A DNA stretch of 64,000 nucleotides from Bryocella elongata (GTDB lineage Bacteria > Acidobacteriota > Terriglobia > Terriglobales > Acidobacteriaceae): positions 186,001-250,000 of the forward strand of contig NZ_FNVA01000007.1 of assembly GCF_900108185.1 (NCBI RefSeq), given 5' to 3'. The notes beneath the pieces were generated by a model, which saw only the letters and a list, made by a program, of their open reading frames with translations, made no database searches and had not been told where the DNA came from. Positions 15,097 through 23,290 of the stretch are shown in pieces (position 1 is the stretch's first letter; every line of letters begins with the position of its first letter). The translations under genes were made by a program, and so were the position numbers.

Positions 15097-16296
15097 ATGC
15101 GATGGAAGGGTTTCTACATTGGTCGGGCGCAGCGAGTAGCAGCGCTACTGTTGTTCGTTCTGTTTGCCGAATGCTGCTGGACGATTGCGCATAGCCCGCT
15201 CACCGCGGACGACTATCGCTATGTCCGCTGTGGCCGTGAGATGTGGGAGCGCCCGGGTGCCATCCAGGGTTACTTCACCTCCTGCGGGAACATGAACGGC
15301 GACGGCACCTTCGCGTATCGCGTGGCTTCACTCCCGTTGATGGTGCAGCGCGACATCCTGCTGGCCGCCGACCATCTCCGCAAGCCGGAGAACCGCGTCT
15401 ACCAGGGCGGTTCGCTCAATGGCACCTTGTGGGAGGCACGCAGCGAGCTGAACCTCGCCCCGTGGCTGCTGCGGCTGCCGTTTGTGCTCTTCGCCATCTG
15501 GCTCGGCGGCGGCCTCTGGTGGGTCTCCAAGCGTCTCTTCGGCCCTATCGGCGGAGCCCTCGCGCTCGGACTGTACATCTTTTGTCCTGCCGTCATTCAC
15601 TACGCCGTGCACCCCAACAACGAAGTGCTCGCGATGTGGGGCATCTATGGCCTGGTCTACACACTGATCGGCGTGGCCCACGCGTTGCAGGGACCGCGCC
15701 GCAAGTGGCGCTTCCGGATCGTCCTGCTCACGGTAGCCCTGGGCTTCACAGCGGCGGCGCACCTGCTGGCAGCAGGCCTGGGGCTCATCGCCGGGACGAT
15801 CTTCTGCCTCTACCTGTGTGAGCGCAATCGCGGTTACGTCATGCAGATCGTGCTCTTCTCCGCGGTCGGCGCGATGGTGATGCTGCTGTTCAGCTTCAGC
15901 CTGCGCCTCTCGGCGTTTCAGTACATCTTCTCCGGCGGTGCGGCGCGCTTCTGGTTCACGAACGGCGCGGTGCGGCTCTTCGCGACGACGCCCGGCAACG
16001 CAGGCATCGTCATCGCGGCGCTCACCGCGCTGGTCCTCTACGTGACGACGAAGCGCAGCCGCTACTTCGGCAACACCGCACCGCTTCTGATGGTGCTGGC
16101 CCTCGGCTGGCTCTACACGACGCAGGTCGTCACCGCGCCCTGGTTCTGGGCGCTGCCGTTCCTCTTTACTTTCATCGGCGGAGTCTTCGCGGACGCGCTC
16201 GAGAGCCGGGCGAGGAAGCTGTTCCTGGCCCTCACCGCGACCTTGATCGCCGCACAGGCGGGCCTGTGCTGGGCGACCATGGCCGGCCGCCTGTAA
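15097..16296 (+). CDS. Polytopic membrane protein, possibly glycosyltransferase-like (GT-C type)
   Basis: A 399-residue protein with about nine to ten hydrophobic segments. A first luminal/periplasmic loop after TM1 has TADDYRYVRCGREMW, which places acidic residues where GT-C enzymes carry their catalytic Asp. A second loop contains HYAVHPNNEVLAMWG. These features suggest a PMT/ArnT-like transferase that uses lipid-linked sugar, but no family-defining motif is certain. No glycan genes flank it. The start is the ATG at 15097. Confidence 0.6.
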   Translation: MRWKGFYIGRAQRVAALLLFVLFAECCWTIAHSPLTADDYRYVRCGREMWERPGAIQGYFTSCGNMNGDGTFAYRVASLPLMVQRDILLAADHLRKPENRVYQGGSLNGTLWEARSELNLAPWLLRLPFVLFAIWLGGGLWWVSKRLFGPIGGALALGLYIFCPAVIHYAVHPNNEVLAMWGIYGLVYTLIGVAHALQGPRRKWRFRIVLLTVALGFTAAAHLLAAGLGLIAGTIFCLYLCERNRGYVMQIVLFSAVGAMVMLLFSFSLRLSAFQYIFSGGAARFWFTNGAVRLFATTPGNAGIVIAALTALVLYVTTKRSRYFGNTAPLLMVLALGWLYTTQVVTAPWFWALPFLFTFIGGVFADALESRARKLFLALTATLIAAQAGLCWATMAGRL

Positions 16297-16437
16297 GCGG
16301 GCGTCTGTGGCCGGCCGTTTGTAGATCGTCGCGAAAATCCATCTGCGCTAGGATGTCAGCAACCGGAGCCGCTGCATCCAAGCTGCATACCCATGCGACA
16401 GCTCGACCCCGTTTTCGATCCTTTAGAGGCCCAACCT

Positions 16438-18264
16438 GTGACCCACCCTCGCCCTTCAGCGACTCGCTCGTCTGCAACTCTGCGCCGCTTTGCTGCTGCC
16501 GCCCTGCTCGCCGTTCTGCTGCTGCCCGTCTCCGGTTGCAAGAGCACCGTGCGCTCCGTGCGCAACCTCTTTCACCATCGCAAGTCGAAGTCCAAGCCCA
16601 ACACGACGGACTTTGCCGACAACGTGCAGACGGCGGTGAGCACGCCTCGCCTCGCCAGCCTCAAGTGGGCCGACTACTCCGACTACCAGCCCGAGGTGCA
16701 GCAGTTCTACGACGATCGCGAGTACGAGCTCGCCTGGACCCGCGACGGCAAGCCCACCGCGGCGGCCACGCAGTTCATTCAGCTCTTCACCGACGCCGCG
16801 AAGAAGGGCCTCAACGCCGAGGACTATGACGCGTCGCGCTGGACCGAGCGCACCGCCCAGCTCGCGCAGATCCTCAAGAAGCACGACACCTCCGACACGG
16901 CGCAGGACACCGTCGCGCAGTTCGATGTCGCGATGACGATCTCTGTGATGCGCTACATCTCCGACCTGCATGTGGGCCGCATCAATCCGCAGGCACTCAA
17001 CTTCGATATCGACGTGCCCAAGAAGCGTGCGGAGCTGGACCTGCCCACGCTGGTCGGCGACCAGCTCGTGGATGCCGATGACGTCAACAGCATCGTCTCC
17101 ACGGTCGAGCCGAAGAACCCCATGTACACCGCCACGGAGCAAGCGTTGCCGCGCTACCTCGAGCTTGCGCAGCAGGACCAGCAGACTCCGCTGGAGCCAC
17201 TGCCGGCGGCAGGGAAGGGCATTGCGGTGGGAGGAAGCTATCCCGGCATCGCCGGGCTCATCGTGCGGCTACAGCGCGAAGGCGACGGGACCATGGCCGC
17301 GCAGGGAAACACTTACACCTCCGACGTCGCCGACGCCGTCAAGCACTACCAGCAGCGCCACGGGATCACCGCCGATGGCAAGCTCAACGATGCCACGGTC
17401 GCTGCGCTCAACGTGCCCATGACCGAGCGCGTGAAGCAGATCAACGATTCACTCGAGCGCTGGCGCTGGCTGCCCGAGAACTATCAGCAGCCTCGCATCC
17501 TCGTAAACCTGCCCGAGTTCCTGCTGCGTGCCTACGGCGAGGACCACACCCTCGCCTTCACCATGCGCGTCGTCGATGGCGAAGCCAAGGGCAATCACGA
17601 TACACCCACCTTCGTGCGCCTCATGCGCTACGTGGTCTTCCGTCCCTACTGGAATCTGCCCGGCTCTATCGTGAAGAAGGAGATCGTGGGCCATCTCCAG
17701 AAGAGCGGCATGGGCTACCTCGCGTCGCACGACTACGAGCTGACCACCGCGAACGGAACGGTCGTCACCAATGCCACGGTGGCGGACGTGGAGCACATGC
17801 GCTACGCCGTGCGCCAGAAGCCTGGGCCGAAGAACTCGCTGGGTCTCGTGAAGTTCCTCTTCCCCAACGAGTACGACGTGTACATGCACTCCACGCCGGA
17901 GCTGAACCTCTTCAACCTCACTCGCCGCGACCGCTCGCATGGCTGCGTTCGCCTTCAGCATGCCGATCAGATGGCGCAGTGGGTGCTCTCCACGGACAAG
18001 CCCGACGGTGACTGGGACGCCGACAAGGTCGCCGACATGATGAAGAACGAAGCGAACAACAACAAGACCTACAACCTGAAGACGCCGCTCCCCGTCGCCA
18101 TCATGTACCTCACCGCCAACGTGGGTGAAGACGGCAGCGTGAACTTCTTCGACGACATCTATGGCTACGATCGCGAGCTCGAAGCTGCCCTCGCCAAGGG
18201 CCGTCCCTATCCCCGGGCCGAAGCCAAGATCAATCCCAAGCTCACGCCGGGAGAGACGGAGTAG
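16438..18264 (+). CDS. YcbB-type L,D-transpeptidase lipoprotein
   Basis: A ~608-residue murein L,D-transpeptidase. The signal ends in the lipobox LPVSGC. A YcbB N-terminal scaffold follows (VQQFYDDREYELAWTRDGKP). A peptidoglycan-binding domain comes next (ADAVKHYQQRHGITADGKLND), then the catalytic YkuD domain ending in HSTPELNLFN...SHGCVRL, where Cys is the nucleophile (about residue 503 from this start). Such enzymes make 3-3 cross-links in peptidoglycan. The GTG at 16438 has AGAGG nine bases upstream; the ATG at 16393 is an in-frame alternative. It ends before the palindrome at 18302-18348. Confidence 0.93.
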   Translation: MTHPRPSATRSSATLRRFAAAALLAVLLLPVSGCKSTVRSVRNLFHHRKSKSKPNTTDFADNVQTAVSTPRLASLKWADYSDYQPEVQQFYDDREYELAWTRDGKPTAAATQFIQLFTDAAKKGLNAEDYDASRWTERTAQLAQILKKHDTSDTAQDTVAQFDVAMTISVMRYISDLHVGRINPQALNFDIDVPKKRAELDLPTLVGDQLVDADDVNSIVSTVEPKNPMYTATEQALPRYLELAQQDQQTPLEPLPAAGKGIAVGGSYPGIAGLIVRLQREGDGTMAAQGNTYTSDVADAVKHYQQRHGITADGKLNDATVAALNVPMTERVKQINDSLERWRWLPENYQQPRILVNLPEFLLRAYGEDHTLAFTMRVVDGEAKGNHDTPTFVRLMRYVVFRPYWNLPGSIVKKEIVGHLQKSGMGYLASHDYELTTANGTVVTNATVADVEHMRYAVRQKPGPKNSLGLVKFLFPNEYDVYMHSTPELNLFNLTRRDRSHGCVRLQHADQMAQWVLSTDKPDGDWDADKVADMMKNEANNNKTYNLKTPLPVAIMYLTANVGEDGSVNFFDDIYGYDRELEAALAKGRPYPRAEAKINPKLTPGETE

Positions 18265-18301
18265 CCGCCGCGCGGCAGCCCTCACAGCTCACCGCTGAAG
18301 A

Positions 18302-18348
18302 CCTCATGGCTCTACAGAGCAACAAGGAAAGTCTGTAGAGCCATGAGG
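18302..18348. repeat. 17-bp perfect palindromic repeat (CTGTAGAG family), probable terminator
   Basis: Arms CCTCATGGCTCTACAGA (18302-18318) and the exact complement (18332-18348), 13-base loop. Read outward on either strand, the arms continue into GTCTTCAG or CATTCAGG. The same block, CTGTAGAGnnAyGAGGTCTTCAG, recurs at 51846, so this looks like a dispersed repeat that also closes the transpeptidase transcript. Confidence 0.75.
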
Positions 18349-18413
18349 CATTCAGGATTGAGCGACGAGGATTTTCCGGGCAGCGTCTGTGAGGGCGTTA
18401 GGATACTTCTCAC

Positions 18414-19676
18414 ATGGAACCGGTAACCCACATCCTCACCGGAGCTTGCCTTGCCCGTACAGGGCTCAATCGCAAGGCCGCCTACGCGACCTTGACGATG
18501 GCCATCGCCGCGCAGTTTCCGGACATCGACACGCTGTGGAGCCTGCGCGGACCGGTCGCCGGCTTCGCGCACCATCGCGGCATCACGCACACGTTCGTGG
18601 GCATCCCGTTTGAAGCGGCGTTCATCGTGGGCGGCGTGTGGCTGCTGCATCGCTGGCGAGCCGCACGCTATGAGCAAAGGCTCACCGACGCTCCCCCCGA
18701 CTCCGAGCCCGAGTTCCATCACGGCGACGGCCGCTACACCGACGAACGCAACGTGCGCCCGCTCACGGCGGCTCCGGTGCGCTGGGGGCTGCTCTATGGC
18801 TTTGCGCTGCTGGCGCTGCTCAGCCACCTGCTGCTGGACTTCACCAACAACTACGGTCTGCGGCCGTTCTTTCCCTTCGATCGCCACTGGTATGCCGGCT
18901 CGATCGTCTTCATCTTCGATCCGCTGATCTTTCTTCTCCTGCTCGCGGCACTCATCCTGCCGTGGCTCTTCGGGCTCATCGGCAGTGAGGTAGGCGCGCG
19001 CCGCCAGCCTTTCCGGTCCCGCGGCTGGGCCATCGTTGCCCTGCTTGGCATTGTGTCTTACTGGGGCCTTCGGACCTTCGAGCATGCCCACGCCGTCGAG
19101 ATGGTGATGCAGCAGGCCGTGGCAGTGCCCGTTTCCGCCAGTCCGGCCCAGACCGACGCGACCGACACTGCGACCGACGCTCTGAATTCCACGCCTGCCC
19201 CCGCGCCACCTGCCCCGGCTCCCACGTTTGCAGCCGCACGACGCGTCCTGGCCAGTCCCGACCCGCTCAGTCCCTTCCGCTGGTACACCACCGGAGACTA
19301 CGGCTCCTTCTACGAACTCGACACAGCGGACACGTTGCATGGCAACCTCTCCGGCAACGGCGTGGCCCGAGCCAAGGCACAGTCCACACCGCAGATCCGG
19401 GCGGCGCTCGCCAGCCCGCTGGGCCGCGTGTACATCGACTGGTCCTCGGCTCCGCTGCTGGAGCAGGAGCAGCCCGACGAGGCTGGTCGGATCGCCGTCA
19501 CGCTCACCGATCTGCGCTTTGTCGGCGATATCCCCTTCATGAATCGCGAAGGCCACAGCCCGCTCAGCGGCGAGATCGTCCTGGACCGTCAGAACCGGGT
19601 GATCGACCAATCGCTCGACGGCCGCAGTGCCGGTGGCGTCCTCGGCGACCCCCTCACCGGTGGCCTTCCCCGCTGA
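18414..19676 (+). CDS. YdjM/DUF457-type membrane-bound metal-dependent hydrolase
   Basis: A 420-residue protein starting MEPVTHILTG, with the conserved His/Asp set of the family: THILTG, AQFPDIDTL, and HHRGITHTF. These residues are thought to bind metal in YdjM-like hydrolases. Four or five TM helices follow (LLYGFALLALLSHLLLDF and later ones). The last 170 residues are an extra soluble domain starting after a Thr/Ala/Pro linker (APAPPAPAPTF), of unknown role. The substrate of the family is not established. The frame and start are unambiguous. Confidence 0.85.
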   Translation: MEPVTHILTGACLARTGLNRKAAYATLTMAIAAQFPDIDTLWSLRGPVAGFAHHRGITHTFVGIPFEAAFIVGGVWLLHRWRAARYEQRLTDAPPDSEPEFHHGDGRYTDERNVRPLTAAPVRWGLLYGFALLALLSHLLLDFTNNYGLRPFFPFDRHWYAGSIVFIFDPLIFLLLLAALILPWLFGLIGSEVGARRQPFRSRGWAIVALLGIVSYWGLRTFEHAHAVEMVMQQAVAVPVSASPAQTDATDTATDALNSTPAPAPPAPAPTFAAARRVLASPDPLSPFRWYTTGDYGSFYELDTADTLHGNLSGNGVARAKAQSTPQIRAALASPLGRVYIDWSSAPLLEQEQPDEAGRIAVTLTDLRFVGDIPFMNREGHSPLSGEIVLDRQNRVIDQSLDGRSAGGVLGDPLTGGLPR

Positions 19677-19745
19677 AAGCGGTACAGGCCGAAAGGGTAC
19701 AATTGGGGTCTAGCCTTGAACTCCTTTGAGGAGATCCGGACACCT

Positions 19746-20291
19746 ATGACAGCTTTCCTCGTACTCTTCGCAGCGGCTCTGAGCCGCCTTCTGCCGCACC
19801 ATTACTTCCACGCCGTGGGCATCAACTTCACGGCCGTCGGCGCTGGCCTGCTCTTCTTCGGCTCGCGCAGCCCCCGCTGGCAGGCGCTCCTCGCCGTCGT
19901 GACCATGGCGCTCACCGACGTCTACCTGACCACGAAGGTCTATGGCATGGCCTTCCACGTCGAAGGTTATCTGATCACCTGGGCCTGGTACGGTTTGCTC
20001 TGCCTGCTGGCCAGCGGACTGCTGCAGAAGGTCAGCTTCCTCCGCGTCGCCGCGGGCGTGCTCACCTCCAGCATCGGCTTCTATGTCTTTGCCGACATCA
20101 TGCCCTTCCTCAGGATGTATCCGCACACGCTTGGCGGTCTCAAGGCCTGCTACGTGGCGGCGCTGCCGTTCCTCTGGAACGACATGGCCTCGACGGCGTT
20201 CTTTGCGGCGGTGCTCTTCGGCGCGCCGGTGCTGGCGGCGAAGCTCACGGAAGCGATGGACTCGCAGAGCCTCGGCAATCGCCTGGCATAA
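19746..20291 (+). CDS. DUF6580-like membrane protein
   Basis: A 181-residue protein with five or six TM helices (AFLVLFAAALSRLLP first). Features such as HYFHAVGINFTAVGAGLLFFGSR, followed by MALTDVYLTT, and FVFADIMPFLRMYPHT resemble the DUF6580 family, sometimes linked to vitamin or cofactor uptake in annotation, but without experimental support I can cite. GGAGAT lies upstream of the ATG at 19746; a TTG at 19716 is an in-frame alternative. Convergent with yqeY across a 17-bp hairpin. Confidence 0.65.
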   Translation: MTAFLVLFAAALSRLLPHHYFHAVGINFTAVGAGLLFFGSRSPRWQALLAVVTMALTDVYLTTKVYGMAFHVEGYLITWAWYGLLCLLASGLLQKVSFLRVAAGVLTSSIGFYVFADIMPFLRMYPHTLGGLKACYVAALPFLWNDMASTAFFAAVLFGAPVLAAKLTEAMDSQSLGNRLA

Positions 20292-20309
20292 CGCATCTCG
20301 TCTTCGGAC

Positions 20310-20348
20310 AACACAAAGGCCGCGCTTCGAGCGCGGCCTTTGTGTTGC
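20310..20348. terminator. Bidirectional 17-bp hairpin terminator
   Basis: Arms CAACACAAAGGCCGCGC (20310-20326) and its exact complement (20332-20348), loop TTCGA, between convergent stops at 20291 and 20361. Confidence 0.85.
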
Positions 20349-20360
20349 CGCAGAGCTTGA

Positions 20361-20834
20361 CTACGCCAGCGCCGCCTTGATCATCTCGCTCAGCTTGCCG
20401 CCATCCACACGCAGCCCATCGGCCAGCGAGCGGGCACGCGCGACCTTCATCACCGCTCCCATATCCTTCGCTCCTGGCTTGGTGCCACCGTTGTCGGCCG
20501 TGATCTGTGCGACAGCTCCCTCGACGATCGAGCGGATCTCGTCATCGCCCGCGGCCTTGGGCATATAGGCATCGATCAGCGCGATCTCCCTCTGCTCTTT
20601 CTCCGCCAGCTCCGCGCGTCCACCCTTGGTGAACTGCTCGTAGGAGTCCTTGCGCTGCTTGATCATCGTGGTCAGGATGGCCTGCTCCTCCGCGTCGGTC
20701 AGCGCCTTGCGGGTGTCGATCTCCTTCGACTTCAGCGCGCTCTTCACCATCCGCAGCGTCGTCAGCGTGAACTCGTCACGCGCCTTCATCGCGGTGATAA
20801 TGTCCGCCTGCAGGCGGTCTCCAATCTGTGCCAT
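20361..20834 (-). CDS. yqeY: GatB/YqeY domain-containing protein
   Basis: A 157-residue YqeY-like protein. The N-terminal helical domain has LQADIITAMKARDEFTLTTLRM, followed by LTDAEEQAILTTMIKQRKDS, and the C-terminal domain contains KPGAKDMGAVMKVARA. YqeY resembles the tRNA-binding tail of GatB; its cellular role is not settled. The ATG at 20834 has GGAGA seven bases upstream. Alone in its transcription unit. Confidence 0.9.
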   Translation of the reverse strand: MAQIGDRLQADIITAMKARDEFTLTTLRMVKSALKSKEIDTRKALTDAEEQAILTTMIKQRKDSYEQFTKGGRAELAEKEQREIALIDAYMPKAAGDDEIRSIVEGAVAQITADNGGTKPGAKDMGAVMKVARARSLADGLRVDGGKLSEMIKAALA

Positions 20835-20949
20835 GTTGCGTCTCCTTCTCAAACTCTCAACTTCCAGTATGACGCGTAGGCGCAGCCGTTGGAACAGCCA
20901 ACGCGAAGCGCTAACCCCAAGGGCTCAACGAGCTTCAGCTCGCTGCTTC

Positions 20950-21549
20950 CTAGTAGATCCCCGGGATCAGCCGCTTCGTCTCCGCGCTGTAGGCCACATA
21001 CTCTTCCCCAAACGCCGTTCGCAGCGCAGCTTCCTCCACCGAGATCCGGTACAGCAGCGCCGCCGTCGTCGGCGCCACGATGATTGCCAGCCCGATCCAG
21101 TTTCCGCTGCGCACTCCCAGCGCGGCGATACAGAGCAGCAGCCCGGTATACGACGGGTGGCGCATGTAACCAAACAGCCCCGCGCGCATCACCCGCTGTC
21201 CATCTCGGATCGCCACGTTGACGCTGAACGCCCGGCCCAGCGTATAGATGGCGACCCAGCGAAGCGTCAGCCCGAACGCCAGCATGGCGAGCGCGACGCC
21301 CCGCACCGCGTGCGGCCCGCCGGGCATCAGCCCGAACGCACCCTCGGCCTCGTGCGTCGCAGAAAACCACGTGCCCAGGCTGATCGACGCAAAGATCACC
21401 ACCCACAGCAGCCGCATGCTGCCCTGGTCCTTTACCTCGCCTCCACTGCGGCGCGTGTACGTCATCAACACGAGCAGAATTTCGGAGGCGATCCAGGCCC
21501 AATACAGCGTGCGCCACGCCAGGCGAAACCAGTCAAAGGAGGAAGTCAT
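20950..21549 (-). CDS. Isoprenylcysteine carboxyl methyltransferase (ICMT) family membrane protein
   Basis: A 199-residue protein with five TM helices. The C-terminal half has the SAM-binding ICMT signature: GLFGYMRHPSYTGLLL, then EEAALRTAFGEEYVAY. Bacterial members methylate unknown small or lipid substrates rather than prenylated proteins. The ATG at 21549 begins with MTSSFDWFRLAW. It is divergent from the aminotransferase gene, with only 39 bases between the starts, so the two promoters must overlap. Confidence 0.8.
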   Translation of the reverse strand: MTSSFDWFRLAWRTLYWAWIASEILLVLMTYTRRSGGEVKDQGSMRLLWVVIFASISLGTWFSATHEAEGAFGLMPGGPHAVRGVALAMLAFGLTLRWVAIYTLGRAFSVNVAIRDGQRVMRAGLFGYMRHPSYTGLLLCIAALGVRSGNWIGLAIIVAPTTAALLYRISVEEAALRTAFGEEYVAYSAETKRLIPGIY

Positions 21550-21588
21550 GCGATGAGTCTCTCTCAAAGTCGATAAAATGGACATACG

Positions 21589-22779
21589 ATGATCCGCAAA
21601 ACACGCCTGTTTACGCCCGGTCCCACCCCCCTCCTTCCCGCCGCGCAGTTCGCCATGGCCGCCGCGGATATTCATCACCGCACCCCGGAATTCCGCGCCC
21701 TGTACACGCGCGTCCTCGCCCAGCTCAAGGAGTTCGTCGGTACCTCCAACGACGTCATCCTGCTGTCCTCCTCAGGCTCCGGCGCGATGGAAGCTTCCGT
21801 CTCTAACCTGACTTCGCCGGGTGATCGCGTCCTGGTCCTCTCGGCCGGTAAGTTCGGCGAGCGCTGGACCGGCATTGCCAAGAGCTTCGGTTGCGAGATC
21901 GACCTCGTCAGCGAGCCCTACGGCCAGACCTTCGACATGGAGAAGGTCAAAGCCGCGCTCAAGCCCGACACCCGCGTCGTCTACATGCAGGCCAACGAGA
22001 CCTCCACCGGCACGCAGCATGACGTGAAGGCCGTCGCCCAGCTCCTCAAGGACACGAACTCCGAAGCTCTGCTCGTCGTCGATGGCATCACCGGCCTCGG
22101 CACCTCCACGCTGGACATGGACGACTGGGGCATCGACGTCCTCATCGGTGGCTCGCAGAAGGCCGTCATGATTCCTCCCGGCCTCAGCTACCTCGCCATC
22201 AGCGAGCGCGCCTGGGCTCGCATGGAGTCCACCAAGAACCCGCGCTACTACTTCGACCTCCGCAAGGAGCGCAAGAACGCCGTCAAGGGTGAGAGTGCCT
22301 ACACGCCCGCCGTCGCGCTCATCGCCGCGCTGGGTGCGGCGTTCGACTGGATCGCCGCGCAGGCCGCGACCACCGACAACCCCGCCGGCAACCTCGTCGA
22401 AGGCCGGAAGAAGCTCGTGCACAACGCCGAGGTCATCTCCGAGATGACTCGCGCCGCGATGGTCGCGCTCGGCTTCAAGCTCTTTACCGAGTCGCCCGGT
22501 TCGGCTGCGACCGCAGTCTATGCTCCCGAAGGCGTTGACTCCGGCCTCGTCGTCAAGGAGCTCAAGAGCCGCTTCGCCGCGATCATCACCAACGGCCAGG
22601 GTGAGATGAAGGGTCAGATCTTCCGCATCGCCCACCTGGGCTACTTCGACTACATGGACATGATCGCGCTCATCGGCGCCATTGAGCAGGTCGTCGTCAA
22701 GTCAATCCCCCAGCTCAAGGCGAGCTTCGGCGATGGCCTTATCGCCGCGCAGAAGGTCTACGCCGAGCGCACCGCCTAA
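21589..22779 (+). CDS. Class V aminotransferase (alanine-glyoxylate / serine-pyruvate type)
   Basis: A 396-residue PLP enzyme. The start, LFTPGPTPLLP, and IHHRTPEF are typical of the AGT/SPT group; the PLP-binding Lys is in GGSQKAVMIPPGL and the acid residue in VVDGITGLGT. These enzymes transfer amino groups from serine or alanine to glyoxylate or pyruvate, and the group also includes phosphoserine aminotransferase-like members. No pathway partner adjoins it. A strong terminator follows at 22794. Confidence 0.88.
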   Translation: MIRKTRLFTPGPTPLLPAAQFAMAAADIHHRTPEFRALYTRVLAQLKEFVGTSNDVILLSSSGSGAMEASVSNLTSPGDRVLVLSAGKFGERWTGIAKSFGCEIDLVSEPYGQTFDMEKVKAALKPDTRVVYMQANETSTGTQHDVKAVAQLLKDTNSEALLVVDGITGLGTSTLDMDDWGIDVLIGGSQKAVMIPPGLSYLAISERAWARMESTKNPRYYFDLRKERKNAVKGESAYTPAVALIAALGAAFDWIAAQAATTDNPAGNLVEGRKKLVHNAEVISEMTRAAMVALGFKLFTESPGSAATAVYAPEGVDSGLVVKELKSRFAAIITNGQGEMKGQIFRIAHLGYFDYMDMIALIGAIEQVVVKSIPQLKASFGDGLIAAQKVYAERTA

Positions 22780-22793
22780 CCTCTTCGGACAAC

Positions 22794-22840
22794 GGCGGCG
22801 CAGACCTGATCCGGATGATCTGGTTTGCGCCGCCTTTTTC
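22794..22840 (+). terminator. Rho-independent terminator of the aminotransferase gene
   Basis: Arms GGCGGCGCA (22794-22802) and TGCGCCGCC (22826-22834), with an ACC/GGT extension, followed by TTTTT. Confidence 0.85.
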
Positions 22841-23290
22841 GTGTCCGCCGATCGAGCTTGACGTCCGATTCCCCCGGCCAAGACTTTTCATCGGATAGAC
22901 ACGGAAGCGAAGACCGCCGTCGTTGCGGGTCCAACGGGACACTAAGCCCGGAAACCCCACACTTAAAAGCTCTTGCTAATTGCAAACGGCAATTCTTTCC
23001 GATAACTTTGGTACCCAAAGAAGAATCGTCGAGTTCCCTTCAGCCTGAGTATTGGGACCAGTCAAGACACAGGACGTAGGGATTGACGCTGCGATGCAAG
23101 CTTCAGCGGTTTGCTCCGCTGCCGGGGTCTCACGATTGAGAGACGGCATCCCGGATCGTCAGGCGATCGTCGGTTCGGCTATGGCACAGTGGGCGCCCCT
23201 GCCCAAAAACTCCGTAACTCTGCGCGGCGTTCCTGCAGCGCGAAGAACCTTTTCCCGATCTACCAGGCTACGTCTCCTCCGAGGTGCTTC
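22841..23290. other. 450-base intergenic region without a supported gene
   Basis: Short frames here lack ribosome sites and codon character. A perfect small palindrome AATTGC(aaacg)GCAATT lies at 22978-22994 and could be an operator. No known riboswitch or RNA was recognised. The right-hand part is the leader of the lipoprotein gene at 23291. Confidence 0.5.

Noticed and set aside
18312-19610. 432-codon open frame on the minus strand
   Set aside because: Antisense to the YdjM-type gene, whose motifs are clear on the plus strand.
22841-23290. Riboswitch in the leader of the large lipoprotein gene
   Set aside because: I compared it by eye with c-di-GMP, SAM and cobalamin consensus cores and found no match; only a small palindrome remains.
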